64,000 nucleotides of DNA from Dyella jiangningensis (GTDB lineage Bacteria; Pseudomonadota; Gammaproteobacteria; Xanthomonadales; Rhodanobacteraceae): contig CP007444.1 of the NCBI GenBank assembly GCA_000632805.1, positions 2,778,772-2,842,771 on the forward strand, given 5' to 3'. How positions within the stretch are numbered: the stretch's first letter is position 1; each line of letters begins with the position of its first letter. Of the stretch, positions 32,807 to 42,258 are shown one piece after another. The notes beneath the pieces were generated by a model. That model did no database searches and was not told the DNA's origin. It saw only the letters and a program-made list of their open reading frames with translations. Position numbers and translations under genes: made by a program.

Positions 32807-34294
32807 ATGCTGAAGATCCAGGTCGGCCACTCCTATTACCTGAGGTTCGACCGGAAACAGTGGGAGCGTGGCAAGCCCTACCCACCGCTGGCGACCATCC
32901 AGGTTGCCGCGCTGCTGCGACGCATGGGACATGCCGTTGCCTTGTTCGATGCCATGCTTGCGGACGACGTGGAATCGTTCGGCCACGACGTGCGTGCGCA
33001 GCGACCCGACGTCGTCGTGCTCTACGAAGACAACTTCAATTACCTCACCAAGATGTGTCTGGCGCGCATGCGTGAAGCCGCCTGCCAGATGATCGGCGAT
33101 GCGCGCGCCGCCGGCGCACGCGTCATCGTCGCGGGCTCCGACGCCTCGGATCAGCCCGAGGCGTTTCTCGCAGCCGGCGCGCATGCGGTGTTGATCGGTG
33201 AAGGTATCGCGCCGCTGATCGAGCTGGTGGCCCGGCTCGAACGCGAGCCGGACATTAATCCACACGCATGGATATCGGGCATTCCAGGCGTCGCATCGCT
33301 GGACAGCGGCGAAACGCGGCTCACGCGGGTAGGTGTCATGCCGCCCGATCCGCGCATCGTCGGGCACCCCGCCTGGGACCTCATCGACGTCGATCGCTAC
33401 CGCGCCATGTGGCAGGAGCGCCATGGCTACTTCAGCCTGAACATGGCTGCGTCGCGCGGCTGTCCATTTCGCTGCAACTGGTGCGCGAAACCGATCTGGG
33501 GCAATCACTACAACCGCCGGACCGCACAGGACGTCGCCGAGGAAATGAGCCATCTGAAGGCCAGTTTTCATCCGGACCACATCTGGATGGCCGACGACAT
33601 CTTCGGCTTCCACGTGAACTGGGTGGAGGAGTTTGCCGGACACCTGGAGGCCGTCGACGGGTCCGTGCCTTTCACCATCCAGACGCGCGCCGACCTCATC
33701 AGCGAGCGGATGGCCACGGCATTGAAACGCGCGGGTTGCGCCGAAGCCTGGCTGGGTGCGGAAAGCGGGAGCCAGCGCGTGCTGGACCGGATGAACAAGG
33801 GTACGCAGGTAGCCGACCTGATCGCAGCGCGCGAGCGGCTCGGCGCCGCTGGCATTCGCGTCGGCTTCTTCATCCAGCTCGGCTACCTCGGCGAACAGCT
33901 GCCAGACCTGCTGGCGACGCGGGAACTGATCGAACGCGCCGCGCCGGACGACATCGGCGTGAGCGTCTCCTATCCGTTGCCGGGCACCAAGTTCTACGAA
34001 CAGGTCAAAGCGCAGCTCGGCGAAAAAACGCATTGGCGCGAGAGCAACGACCTGGCGATGATGTTCCGCGGCGCCTACGACTCCGACTTCTACCGCAGCT
34101 TCCGCGACCTGCTGCACGAGCAGGTCGCCCTGCAGCAGAACATGGCCACGCGGCAACGCAAGGACGACTGCGCATGGGCCGCACTGATGGCTCGTTGGGA
34201 TGCCTTGATCGCCACCGAGGTCACCCACCGTACCGAGGGCGTGTCCGTGATGCCGTTGCTCGCACCCCAGGGCAAGGCCCAGGCATCGCTCTGA
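32807..34294 (+). CDS. B12-binding-type radical SAM enzyme
   Basis: A 495-residue protein. The N-terminal 150 residues form a cobalamin-binding-like Rossmann domain. The radical SAM site is C219-x3-C223-x2-C226 (CPFRCNWC), with WMADDIFGF and GAESGSQRVLDRMNKG following. This is the BchE/methyltransferase-like class. It should carry out a radical methylation or rearrangement on an island product; the substrate is unknown. The nucleotidyltransferase gene follows 10 bp later. The start ATG at 32807 follows AAAGAGG. Confidence 0.9.
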   Translation: MLKIQVGHSYYLRFDRKQWERGKPYPPLATIQVAALLRRMGHAVALFDAMLADDVESFGHDVRAQRPDVVVLYEDNFNYLTKMCLARMREAACQMIGDARAAGARVIVAGSDASDQPEAFLAAGAHAVLIGEGIAPLIELVARLEREPDINPHAWISGIPGVASLDSGETRLTRVGVMPPDPRIVGHPAWDLIDVDRYRAMWQERHGYFSLNMAASRGCPFRCNWCAKPIWGNHYNRRTAQDVAEEMSHLKASFHPDHIWMADDIFGFHVNWVEEFAGHLEAVDGSVPFTIQTRADLISERMATALKRAGCAEAWLGAESGSQRVLDRMNKGTQVADLIAARERLGAAGIRVGFFIQLGYLGEQLPDLLATRELIERAAPDDIGVSVSYPLPGTKFYEQVKAQLGEKTHWRESNDLAMMFRGAYDSDFYRSFRDLLHEQVALQQNMATRQRKDDCAWAALMARWDALIATEVTHRTEGVSVMPLLAPQGKAQASL

Positions 34295-34304
34295 GGGCCG
34301 ATTC

Positions 34305-35516
34305 ATGCTTCCTCCGCTCAAGATCATCAAGCAAGGACTGCATCGCACCACCGAAACACTGGCCGCGGAAATGGCGCAGCCAGGAGGCGCAATGCCGGAG
34401 TGGAGTGCGCTCGAGTGGCAACTGGCGTCGGTGTCGGCCGTGGTACACGGCGTGTCACCCTTGTTGAGCGGGCGCTGTATGTGGCAGGCGCCCGGATGGC
34501 AGGCGTTTCTCGCCACGCAGCGCGAGCACGTCGCGCTGCGCCACCTGCGCATCACCGCCCTGCTGCAGCAAATCGACGGCGGCGCACGCCGCGCGGGCAT
34601 TGCCATGGTGCCGCTGAAGGGCTGCGCACTGCACGCGCTGGGACTGTATGCGCCCGGCGAACGCCCCATGGCCGATATCGACCTGCTGGTGCGTGAAGCC
34701 GACGCGATACCGGCTTCGCGACTTCTGCAGCAGCTGGGTTACGTGGAATCGTTCAGGCAATGGAAGCATCGCGTATTCAAGCCGCGCGGCGCCGAGCCGC
34801 CTGTCGTATTGGGCGAGCATCGCGACACGCCGATCAACATCGAGCTGCACGTGCGCATCCAGGAGCGCTTGCCGGTGTCGGCCGTGGATATCTCCGAACA
34901 GATCCATCCCCTTCGACCGGAAGCGGGCTTGAACGGCTACCCGTCGACGGGCGCACTGATGAGTCATCTGCTGCTGCACGCGGCTGGCAACGTGTGCAAC
35001 CGCTCCTTGCGCCTCCTGCATCTGCACGATATCGCGCAGCTGTCCCGGCGCATGTCGCCGGATGACTGGAACGCCTGTCTCGACGAGCGCATCGCGGGGC
35101 CCGCCTGGTGGGCGTTGCCGCCGCTGACACTGGCCGCGCGTTACTACCCGGCCACCATTCCCGGGTCCGTGCTGGACCGCCTGCGGGTTGCCTGCCCCAC
35201 GCTTCTCAAGACCGTCGCCCGGCATCAGAACCTGACGCGTGTATCCGGCTCCGATCTATGGCTGCATGCCTTGCCGGGCATCGAATGGTCGCGTTCACTC
35301 GCGGAGGCGGCGCATTACATAAAGAACCGTTTCCGTCCGCCTCAGGAAGCGATCAGGGAACGCCATGACATGGTGCGCACGCAATTGTGGCTGCGCGACC
35401 AGCCATGGGTGACCGCGCCGCAAAGACGGCGCGTGCTCACCTTGCTGACCCAACCGGTGCCGCGCATGGATACGATGCATGCGGTGCGCGCGGCGCTGGA
35501 GCTGTCACCCGTCTAG
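34305..35516 (+). CDS. nucleotidyltransferase-family protein (NTP_transf_5)
   Basis: A 403-residue protein with a minimal nucleotidyltransferase core: VPLKGCALH (KG at 105-106) and the metal-binding PMADIDLLV with D124 and D126. The C-terminal half is helical with HLLLHAAGNV and LRLLHLHDIAQL. The family occurs beside HprK-like and ABC genes in lasso-peptide and polysaccharide clusters. It may transfer a nucleotide or phosphate-linked group. It is cotranscribed with the radical SAM gene and converges on the glycosyltransferase operon, 7 bp apart. Confidence 0.82.
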   Translation: MLPPLKIIKQGLHRTTETLAAEMAQPGGAMPEWSALEWQLASVSAVVHGVSPLLSGRCMWQAPGWQAFLATQREHVALRHLRITALLQQIDGGARRAGIAMVPLKGCALHALGLYAPGERPMADIDLLVREADAIPASRLLQQLGYVESFRQWKHRVFKPRGAEPPVVLGEHRDTPINIELHVRIQERLPVSAVDISEQIHPLRPEAGLNGYPSTGALMSHLLLHAAGNVCNRSLRLLHLHDIAQLSRRMSPDDWNACLDERIAGPAWWALPPLTLAARYYPATIPGSVLDRLRVACPTLLKTVARHQNLTRVSGSDLWLHALPGIEWSRSLAEAAHYIKNRFRPPQEAIRERHDMVRTQLWLRDQPWVTAPQRRRVLTLLTQPVPRMDTMHAVRAALELSPV

Positions 35517-35523
35517 GCTGAGC

Positions 35524-36636
35524 TCAGTCTTCCAGGCCATCGGTGAGCAATTGCAGATAGAGCGCCTCGAAGGATTTGGCGGTGTAGTCGGCATCCTCCA
35601 GCATGGCCTTGCGCTGCGCCGCCAGCGCCATGCGCAAACGTAGCGGCTCGTCGGACAGCACGCGCGCGATAGCGGCCGAGAGGGCCTGCCAGTCGCCCAC
35701 GGGCACCGCCAGCGCCGCGGTCGGGGTCCACTCCGCGATGTGTCCTACAGCTGTGCCTACCGTAGGCACGCCGACCGCCGCGGCTTCGAGCAACACCAAT
35801 GGCCCCGCTTCGTGGCGGGACGACATGACCAGCAGGTCCGCCGCCTCCATCAGGGGACGCAGCTCACGTTGCGTCTTGAAGCCAAGCAGGCGTACGTGGC
35901 GCTCCAGATCGAGCTGCCGTACCAAGGCGTGCATCTCGCCCTGCAGCGTGTCCACGCCGACGATGTCCATGCGGAACGCCACGCCTTGGCGGGCGAGCGC
36001 CGCGAGCGCACGCAGCAGCGTCGGCTGGTCCTTGACGCGATTGAGGCTGGCGACGTGGACCAATCTGGCGCTTTCGCCGTGCCGCTCGCGCGGACAGATC
36101 GGCGGCCAGGAGCGCAAGTCGACGCCCAGCGGCACACGCCTCGCCGAAATACCCAGCGCGCTTAGCGATTCCACGATCGGGCCGCTCGCTCCCGTCACGA
36201 CATTCGCCGCACGCAGCACCACCGCTTCGCGCAATCGCCCTTTCCAGCGACGACGGCCGCCATAGTCGATATCGTCCATGGCCACCAGCTCCCCCCCGGC
36301 AATATGCACGAGGCTCGGCAAGCCCAGCCACCTGGCCGCGGCGACGGCCACCAGGCCGCATGAGCCGGAGAAGATCGCATGCACCAGGTCGAAGGGCTGT
36401 CGGCGATGTTCGGCACGGATCGCGGCGACGGCGCGCACGCGCGACCAGCCATCACCGATGTTGTGCACGATGGCGCCGGCAAGGCCCCAGCAATCGGGGG
36501 CGGGTTCCTGCCGCAGTGCGAACACATGCACTTCGTGTACGCGAGCCAGGCGCTCGATCAATGCCAGCAACACCGGAATCACGCGGAACTCGCCCGTGCG
36601 ATCCACGCCGCCCGGCACCACCAGCGCTAGCTTCAT
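35524..36636 (-). CDS. GT4-family glycosyltransferase
   Basis: A 370-residue GT-B protein. N-terminal KLALVVPGGVDRTGEFRVI; C-terminal donor domain LVHVASLNRVKDQPTLLRAL, GFKTQRELRPLMEAADLLVMSSRHEAGPLVLLEAAAVGVPTV. The last contains the E-x7-E element of GT4 retaining enzymes. It transfers a sugar from a nucleotide donor to a lipid or product acceptor in the cytoplasm. The start overlaps the stop of the upstream glycosyltransferase (ATGA). It is the last gene of the operon that begins at the methyltransferase at 42121. Confidence 0.9.
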   Translation of the reverse strand: MKLALVVPGGVDRTGEFRVIPVLLALIERLARVHEVHVFALRQEPAPDCWGLAGAIVHNIGDGWSRVRAVAAIRAEHRRQPFDLVHAIFSGSCGLVAVAAARWLGLPSLVHIAGGELVAMDDIDYGGRRRWKGRLREAVVLRAANVVTGASGPIVESLSALGISARRVPLGVDLRSWPPICPRERHGESARLVHVASLNRVKDQPTLLRALAALARQGVAFRMDIVGVDTLQGEMHALVRQLDLERHVRLLGFKTQRELRPLMEAADLLVMSSRHEAGPLVLLEAAAVGVPTVGTAVGHIAEWTPTAALAVPVGDWQALSAAIARVLSDEPLRLRMALAAQRKAMLEDADYTAKSFEALYLQLLTDGLED

Positions 36637-37769
36637 GAAGCTCTCCGCAGGCGTTGTCCGACCAGTTGCGCGTAGGCACGCGTCCACAGCTCGCCCACGA
36701 CGCCGAAGGACAACCTCGCATCGAAATGCGCACGCACGTGCTCGCGCGGCAGGGCTTTCGCGCCAGCCTCAGCAAGCGCCGCAGCCAGGGCGGCAGCATC
36801 ACCACGCGGCCACAGCCACCCCACTCTGCCATTGGCCGTGAACGAGCGGAACGACGGAATATCGGTGACCACCGGCACGACACCGCATGCCATGGCTTCC
36901 AGCAATGCGTAGCCGCTGCCTTCCACATGGCTGGCCGATACATAGATATCCGCCGCGCGCATCAGCGTTTCCACGCGCGCATGCTCCACGCGGCCCATGA
37001 GATGCACGCGCCCCGCCAGCCGCGCGTCGCGTGCGATGCAGCGCTGCACTTCCGCCCTCAGCGGCGCATTGCCGAAGGCACACCACAGCTGCAGGCCCGG
37101 CAAGCGCGACGCGGCCTGCGCCACGCCCTCCAGCATGGTCAGCGGGTCTTTGTTGGCGTTGAGGTGCCCGACCCACAACACGCAGGGGTCGCCATGGAGC
37201 CCAGTTTCCGCACGCGCCGTGGCGCGGCTTCCCGGCGTGAAATGGCTGCTGGATTCGGGGATCGCAAACAACGGCGTGGTGGCGTCGAACAAGTCGGCAT
37301 CGAAGAACGGCCTTGCCTGTTCGATCGCGGTGAACGCGACGCCCGAAGCGACGCGATGCCACCGCCGCCACGACGGGCGCCGCCACCAGCGCGGCGGACG
37401 GTTGGCATGGTCCTGCAGCACGATGGGAACGCCAGGCATACGCTGGGCCATCGCGAAGGTTTCCTCGGCGAAGCCCAGGCCGTTCACGTGGATCACATCG
37501 ACATCCAGCGATGCCAGCTGCTGCGCTACAAGACGGCCGCAGTCGGCAGGGCGAAGCGCGTTCGCCACGCTCGTGAAGTGGTAATCGACACCACGGTGCT
37601 CGGTGCGCGCCTCGCGCGATGCGAGCTGCACTACCGATACACGCGTGCCACTGCCGCGCACCGCCTCCGCTACGTTTGGCAGCGACGGCCAATGCCGGAA
37701 CACCTCATCCGGCTCCCAATTCGCCGGCGGAGGTATGAAGTTGACTTGGGCGACGTGCAGCGGAGCCAC
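36633..37769 (-). CDS. GT4-family glycosyltransferase
   Basis: A 378-residue GT-B protein with an N-terminal acceptor domain (VIHVNGLGFAEETFAM) and a donor domain: CVLWVGHLNANKDPLTMLEGV, GRVEHARVETLMRAADIYVSASHVEGSGYALLEAMACGVVPVV. The E-x7-E-like site is conserved. It starts with GTG, 4 bp after the radical SAM stop, and overlaps the next glycosyltransferase. Donor and acceptor are unknown. Confidence 0.9.
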   Translation of the reverse strand: MAPLHVAQVNFIPPPANWEPDEVFRHWPSLPNVAEAVRGSGTRVSVVQLASREARTEHRGVDYHFTSVANALRPADCGRLVAQQLASLDVDVIHVNGLGFAEETFAMAQRMPGVPIVLQDHANRPPRWWRRPSWRRWHRVASGVAFTAIEQARPFFDADLFDATTPLFAIPESSSHFTPGSRATARAETGLHGDPCVLWVGHLNANKDPLTMLEGVAQAASRLPGLQLWCAFGNAPLRAEVQRCIARDARLAGRVHLMGRVEHARVETLMRAADIYVSASHVEGSGYALLEAMACGVVPVVTDIPSFRSFTANGRVGWLWPRGDAAALAAALAEAGAKALPREHVRAHFDARLSFGVVGELWTRAYAQLVGQRLRRAS

Positions 37770-37773
37770 CGGG

Positions 37774-39279
37774 TCAGAGCCCCGAGACTTGCGGCATGCG
37801 CAGGCGCACCAGGCGGTTGGCGAGATTGAGCTCCCACGGACGGTCGTAGCGACGGAACCGGTAGCGCCACGACGCTGCCGTGCTCAGCGCGCGCTTGGCC
37901 CACGGCGGCGAGCGCATGTCCTGCACGGTGGGATAGCGGCAACGCAGCACGGTAACGAAGTCGTGGATGCGCTGGCGCATGCGATCGGTCAACCACGGCG
38001 CATCGGCATGGCAGGTGTAGTTGACCCACTGCGGCTGCGCCCACTCTTCCACCGTCGTCGGAAACACCACCTGCTCGCCGTTGAGATCGAACAGCGGTGC
38101 GGACGGCCGCCTGGCGCGATCCTTCTCGTGCTGGCTGTGGACCGGCAGCGGTGTGTACACGTAGATCACGACCTCGGTATGCGGATTGATCTTCTTCAGT
38201 TCGCGGATGAACTCGAAGGTATGTTCGGTTTCCTCTTCGGTGTTCTCCGGCGGCGCGACCATGAAGGACAGCTCGGGAATCACGCCATGCCGCCGGCACG
38301 CTTCCACCACGGCCACCGTCTGGTCGGGCCGCGTGCCTTTGCGGATTTCCTTGAGCATCTGGCCGCTGGGTGACTCCGCGCCGATGTAGGCCATGCGCAG
38401 CTTGCTCTTGCGCACCAGCTTCCATGCGTGATCGGACAGCTTCAGCAGTGCATCGGAGCGCGCGAAGCACCACCAGGGCAGCTCGTGGCGGGCCATCACT
38501 TCGAGCAGCGGGATCATGTCCTCCTCGCGGTCGAAGAAGTTGTTGTCGAAGTACTGCACCGAATCGGCGCCCAGCTCGTGCTTGAAGTAGCGCAGGTCGC
38601 GGTCGAGCCGCTCCGCGGACGACAGCATGGTGGTGCCGCCGAACATCGCCGCCACGCCGCAGAACGTGCAATGGAAACGACAGCCGATCGCCGCCTGGTG
38701 TGCCACCGTGCGTCGCCCAAGATAGGTACGCGCCAGGTAACGGCGTGGGTCGCCAAGCTTGTCGTACGGCAGCACCCGCCCGGGATCGGTATAGGTGAAG
38801 CGGCGCGGCGCGTTGTGGACGATGGTGCCGCCGTGCTTCCACGACAGCCCGTCGATGCCGCTGACATCGGGCACGGCGGCCTTGCCCACTGCCGTGACCA
38901 GCTCGCTGAAGGTCTGCTCGCCCTGCCCCCGGATGGCGTAGTCCACATACGGTGCCGCAAGCGCCGCTTCGGTGTTGAGTGTCGGAAAGTAGCCGCCCCA
39001 CGTAATCGGCACGCGTGGATGGCGCGCGCGTATTGCCTTGGACAACGCGATCGCCGGTGCCAGTTGCGGCCCGCCCATGACGCTGATGCCCACGGCGTCG
39101 AAGCGTTCGCTTTCCATCGCACGCATGGTCTCGTTGACCACGTCGCGATCGACGTTGCCGTCGATGATGCGGCTTCGCCCGGTGCGGTCCAGCGTGGCCG
39201 CGAGGTTCAGCAGCGACAGCGGAAAGCGCGCGCTGGAGCGCGAGGTGATGGTCGGGTTGATCAGCAGGGTCTGGGTCAT
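37774..39279 (-). CDS. B12-binding-type radical SAM enzyme
   Basis: A 501-residue protein. Residues 1-130 form the cobalamin-binding-like domain (AVGISVMGGPQLAPAIAL; ITWGGYFPTL). The radical SAM cluster is C200-x3-C204-x2-C207 (CRFHCTFC). YIGAESPSGQMLKEIRKG and VIYVYTPLP follow. It belongs to the BchE-like/anaerobic methylase group and is distinct from the plus-strand radical SAM gene. Methyltransferase and amidohydrolase genes precede it and two glycosyltransferases follow, so it probably modifies the same product. Confidence 0.9.
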   Translation of the reverse strand: MTQTLLINPTITSRSSARFPLSLLNLAATLDRTGRSRIIDGNVDRDVVNETMRAMESERFDAVGISVMGGPQLAPAIALSKAIRARHPRVPITWGGYFPTLNTEAALAAPYVDYAIRGQGEQTFSELVTAVGKAAVPDVSGIDGLSWKHGGTIVHNAPRRFTYTDPGRVLPYDKLGDPRRYLARTYLGRRTVAHQAAIGCRFHCTFCGVAAMFGGTTMLSSAERLDRDLRYFKHELGADSVQYFDNNFFDREEDMIPLLEVMARHELPWWCFARSDALLKLSDHAWKLVRKSKLRMAYIGAESPSGQMLKEIRKGTRPDQTVAVVEACRRHGVIPELSFMVAPPENTEEETEHTFEFIRELKKINPHTEVVIYVYTPLPVHSQHEKDRARRPSAPLFDLNGEQVVFPTTVEEWAQPQWVNYTCHADAPWLTDRMRQRIHDFVTVLRCRYPTVQDMRSPPWAKRALSTAASWRYRFRRYDRPWELNLANRLVRLRMPQVSGL

Positions 39280-39298
39280 GGCCTGGTCCGGAAAAGCG

Positions 39299-39997
39299 TC
39301 AGGGCGTCCGCCGCAGCTGGAACACGATGGCCACCGGCACCTCGAGTGCCACCGGGTCGAAGTGCGCACCGTCGGGAATATCCAAAGGATCGAGCATGGG
39401 TTCGGCCACGTGTTCGATCTCCAGGCCCAGCGCCGCGCACGCGGCATGCCAATGGCTGAAAAGATGGGTGGTGTGGCGCACCGCATAGCGTTGCCCGCCG
39501 GACCTGAAATCGCGCAGCCAACCCAGCGCATGCCCGACCGGGTGCACATCGCTGCAGAGCAGCAGTCCACCGGGACGCGTGACGCGTCGCAGCTCCGCCA
39601 ATGCGCTTTCCAGGTTGTCGAGATGGCCCAGCACCAGGCCGCTCAGCGTGAGATCGGCCCAGGCGTTGGGCATCGGCAGGTGCGTGAGATCGCCCTGCAC
39701 CAGCTCGACGGTGGCATGGCCCCGTGCGCCGGCCAGTTCCTCGCTGGCGCGATCGAGCATGGCGGGCGACGCGTCCACGCCCGTGACCCGCGTGGCGCCG
39801 CGATCCAGCGCATGCAGGACGTATCGCCCGCTGCCGCAGCCGGCATCGAGCACCGAATAGCCGTCCAGATCCTTTGGCATCAGGCCGAGCATGGCGCGCT
39901 CCTCGGTCTGCATCACCGGGTTGTGCGCGTGCGCCGGATAGTGGGGAGCCCACAGCGCATAGGCTTCGAGCGGATCGAGTATCGGCGGACGCGACAT
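39299..39997 (-). CDS. class I SAM methyltransferase
   Basis: A 232-residue methyltransferase with motif I VLDAGCGSG (about 49-57), motif II GVDASPAMLDRA, QGDLTHLPM, and the post-III segment LRRVTRPGGLLLCSD. It is a UbiE/Methyltransf_11-type enzyme; substrate unknown. Its ATG overlaps the amidohydrolase stop. A GTG one codon upstream is also possible. Confidence 0.88.
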   Translation of the reverse strand: MSRPPILDPLEAYALWAPHYPAHAHNPVMQTEERAMLGLMPKDLDGYSVLDAGCGSGRYVLHALDRGATRVTGVDASPAMLDRASEELAGARGHATVELVQGDLTHLPMPNAWADLTLSGLVLGHLDNLESALAELRRVTRPGGLLLCSDVHPVGHALGWLRDFRSGGQRYAVRHTTHLFSHWHAACAALGLEIEHVAEPMLDPLDIPDGAHFDPVALEVPVAIVFQLRRTP

Positions 39998-41229
39998 CAC
40001 CGCTGCGCCTCTCTGCGAAGCCCGGGCTCCTGGCCTTCGGCGGCAAGCTCAAGCCCGGGCTCGATCGCCAGCAGCGCCGCATCCGCCAGCTCCCGTGCCA
40101 GCAGTTTTGGACGTCCATCGAGCATCACTGGCACGGTCGCGATGCCGGCGACGTCGAACCATTCAGCGAAATCGGGATCGGCAATACGCGGCACGCCGTC
40201 GCGCACCACGGCGCGTATCTCGCTGCGCTCCAGGCCCAGCAGGCAGCCGGCTTCATCGCCGCCCCGGTCTTCCACGATCACCATGTCGGCCGGCGCACCG
40301 GGCAGCAGGCTACCCCGCACGCCCAGGCGCAGGATGCGCGCGGCTTCCCCGGTCGACAGCGCGAGCACCTCTCGCGGCGTGAACGCCGACTGCGCCAGCG
40401 CGACGCGCATCTCCTCCAGCAGATCGCGCGCGCCGCTCAGGCGCGAGTCGGTCCCAAGCGCAAGGCATCCGGCGCGATACAGTCGACGAAGTCGATGCGG
40501 ATCGAGCGTTGCACCCAGCAGGGCCAGGTTGCTCGACGGGCACCACACCACGGCAGCGCCGACTTCGACGATCCGCTCGACATCGCTCTCGCGCAGGCCG
40601 ACGCCGTGGACCAGCACGCTGTTGGAAGCCAGGCATCCCATGGCGTCCAGCGCCGCCAGCTCCGATTGCGCCACGTCGTCCGTGCCTTCCGCGAGATGGA
40701 TCATCCACGGCTTTTCCGGCGAGGTCTCCGCGTGGCTGCGCTGCGGGGGCGGGCCAAAATCCGGCCAGCCGAGGGCATAGCTCCAGCCGGCATCGCGTAC
40801 CAGCGCCACGGGAAAATCATCGACATCCAATGCCGGATGCCAGGGATCATGGTGCGCCACGCAGGTGGTGCCGGCCAGCAGGTTCTTCAGCGCGCCCTGC
40901 CGCAGCCGCAGCGCCTTGGGCTGCCGCAAGGCGGCGGCGACGTGCGCATCGTCGAAATGGGGCTGGAACGCGTCGATCCACGCATAGCTGTTGGCGAACG
41001 GCACGCCGTGCGCCAGCGGCGGCACCGCGTTCACCTGCAGGTGGTCGTGCGCGTTGATCAGGCCGGGGAAAACCAGATGGTCGCGCAGATCGATCCGGTA
41101 GGCATCGGGGGGCGACGAGGTCGCCACGCGACCGCATCGCACGGACAATGGCGCGCGCGATACGCCTTCCGGCAAAACGGTGCCTGCATGATGAAGACAG
41201 ACGCTCGGCGATGGTGGCATGGCGTCCAC
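39997..41229 (-). CDS. amidohydrolase-superfamily protein
   Basis: A 410-residue metal-dependent hydrolase of the cytosine/guanine deaminase-like group. HDH (H61, H63 in NAHDHLQ), a HHDPWH segment, HLAEG with its histidine, VHGVGL, and GTDSRLSG giving the final aspartate. A deaminase or hydrolase in a glycan/natural-product operon is unusual and hints at an amine- or heterocycle-containing intermediate. GTG 41229 lies 4 bp after the methyltransferase stop; ATG 41220 is an alternative start. Confidence 0.85.
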   Translation of the reverse strand: MDAMPPSPSVCLHHAGTVLPEGVSRAPLSVRCGRVATSSPPDAYRIDLRDHLVFPGLINAHDHLQVNAVPPLAHGVPFANSYAWIDAFQPHFDDAHVAAALRQPKALRLRQGALKNLLAGTTCVAHHDPWHPALDVDDFPVALVRDAGWSYALGWPDFGPPPQRSHAETSPEKPWMIHLAEGTDDVAQSELAALDAMGCLASNSVLVHGVGLRESDVERIVEVGAAVVWCPSSNLALLGATLDPHRLRRLYRAGCLALGTDSRLSGARDLLEEMRVALAQSAFTPREVLALSTGEAARILRLGVRGSLLPGAPADMVIVEDRGGDEAGCLLGLERSEIRAVVRDGVPRIADPDFAEWFDVAGIATVPVMLDGRPKLLARELADAALLAIEPGLELAAEGQEPGLRREAQR

Positions 41230-41233
41230 CGCG

Positions 41234-42121
41234 TCACCGGCGCCGCATCACGATGAGGAAGTGATCGCCCATGTCGCGCAGCAACGGCAGCCCACCAAAG
41301 CGATCGTCCAGCCAACCCAGTCGCTCGCACCAGCGGCGATGCCGGCGGTAATAGTCCACCAGATAGGGCGGCGGCAGGAACAGGCTGAGTGCGCGGTAGC
41401 TTTCCAGCGTGAAGTGTTCGGCGAACGCGCGATAGAACTCGCGCGGCAGGTAGTAGTAGGTCCAGATCGTGTGGCGGTTCATGCCCACCGCCGTGGCGCC
41501 ACGACTGGCGCGTACGCCGGCCCGCTTGAAGCGGCCGCGCGACACGTAATGCAGCACTTCCCACGGGCAGATGCGACCAATGACGGAAAAAACCAGGTGA
41601 CCGCCGGGCCTGAGCAGTCGAGCGCATTCACCCGCGACGGATGGCATGTCGGGAACGCAATTGAGGGGCCCGAAGTTCGAGTAGATGCCGTCGAACTGCT
41701 CCTGGAGTTGGTCGAGCTGATGGATGCCGAGATGCGTAGCCGTCACGCGGGATTCCATTCCGGCGACGGCGGCACGCGACCTCGTGCGCCCGACCATCTG
41801 AGGGGACCAGTCGGTGGCGGTCACCTGGTAACCACAACGTGCAAATTCGATGGCGTCGATGCCGGTGCCGCAACCCAGGTCCAGCAGGTTCGAACCCACC
41901 GGGACCTTTTCCAGCACGGTTTCCCACAGCGACACGCGCATGCGCTGGATCAGCTCGTTGTTGCCGCGCGGGCCATCGTAGTCGGCGGCCACGCTGTCGA
42001 AAGCGTGCTGGGTATCGAGCAGCTGGCCTTCATCCAGCGATGAGGCCCAGGCGCTCCTGCGCTCCATCCGCACGGCGCCGTTCGGCGTGCTTCCCAGTCC
42101 GTGTTGCCCGCTCATGTCCAT
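41234..42121 (-). CDS. SAM methyltransferase
   Basis: A 295-residue methyltransferase. Motif I LLDLGCGTG near residue 80, ATDWSPQMVGRT, then FDGIYSNFGPLNCV and the long lid HTIWTYYYLPREFYRAFAEHF. It is the first gene of the operon methyltransferase-amidohydrolase-methyltransferase-radical SAM-GT4-GT4. Promoter motif site C lies 70 bp upstream and points at it. Substrate unknown. Confidence 0.88.
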   Translation of the reverse strand: MDMSGQHGLGSTPNGAVRMERRSAWASSLDEGQLLDTQHAFDSVAADYDGPRGNNELIQRMRVSLWETVLEKVPVGSNLLDLGCGTGIDAIEFARCGYQVTATDWSPQMVGRTRSRAAVAGMESRVTATHLGIHQLDQLQEQFDGIYSNFGPLNCVPDMPSVAGECARLLRPGGHLVFSVIGRICPWEVLHYVSRGRFKRAGVRASRGATAVGMNRHTIWTYYYLPREFYRAFAEHFTLESYRALSLFLPPPYLVDYYRRHRRWCERLGWLDDRFGGLPLLRDMGDHFLIVMRRR

Positions 42122-42190
42122 TCACGCTCCGACTCGCTGCCTTCGACAGATGCCACGCGCCGCGCGCGGCACGGCGTCATCCCTTCTGCG

Positions 42191-42219
42191 GTGAGTGCCC
42201 TGGCATGCGGCTTTGGTTG
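42191..42219 (-). promoter_or_regulatory. ECF-type promoter motif, site C (methyltransferase operon)
   Basis: On the minus strand CAACC (first A at 42218) and GGCACTCAC (C at 42197), 21 bp apart, pointing at the methyltransferase gene and its six-gene operon. Confidence 0.75.
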
Positions 42220-42258
42220 AATGATTCGCGCCAGGCGCCGCGAGGAGGACGCGCCTGG

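Noticed and set aside
32303..34669. 788-codon minus-strand ORF opposite the radical SAM gene.
   Set aside because: Composition is that of a shadow frame; the plus strand encodes a complete radical SAM enzyme.
29732..35516. A lasso-peptide cluster, because of HprK-like, nucleotidyltransferase and ABC genes.
   Set aside because: No asparagine-synthetase-like cyclase, transglutaminase-like protease or recognisable precursor is present in the window.
38428..39459. Long plus-strand ORF opposite the radical SAM gene.
   Set aside because: It has no family pattern and is antisense to a well-supported gene with a CXXXCXXC motif; high GC creates such frames.
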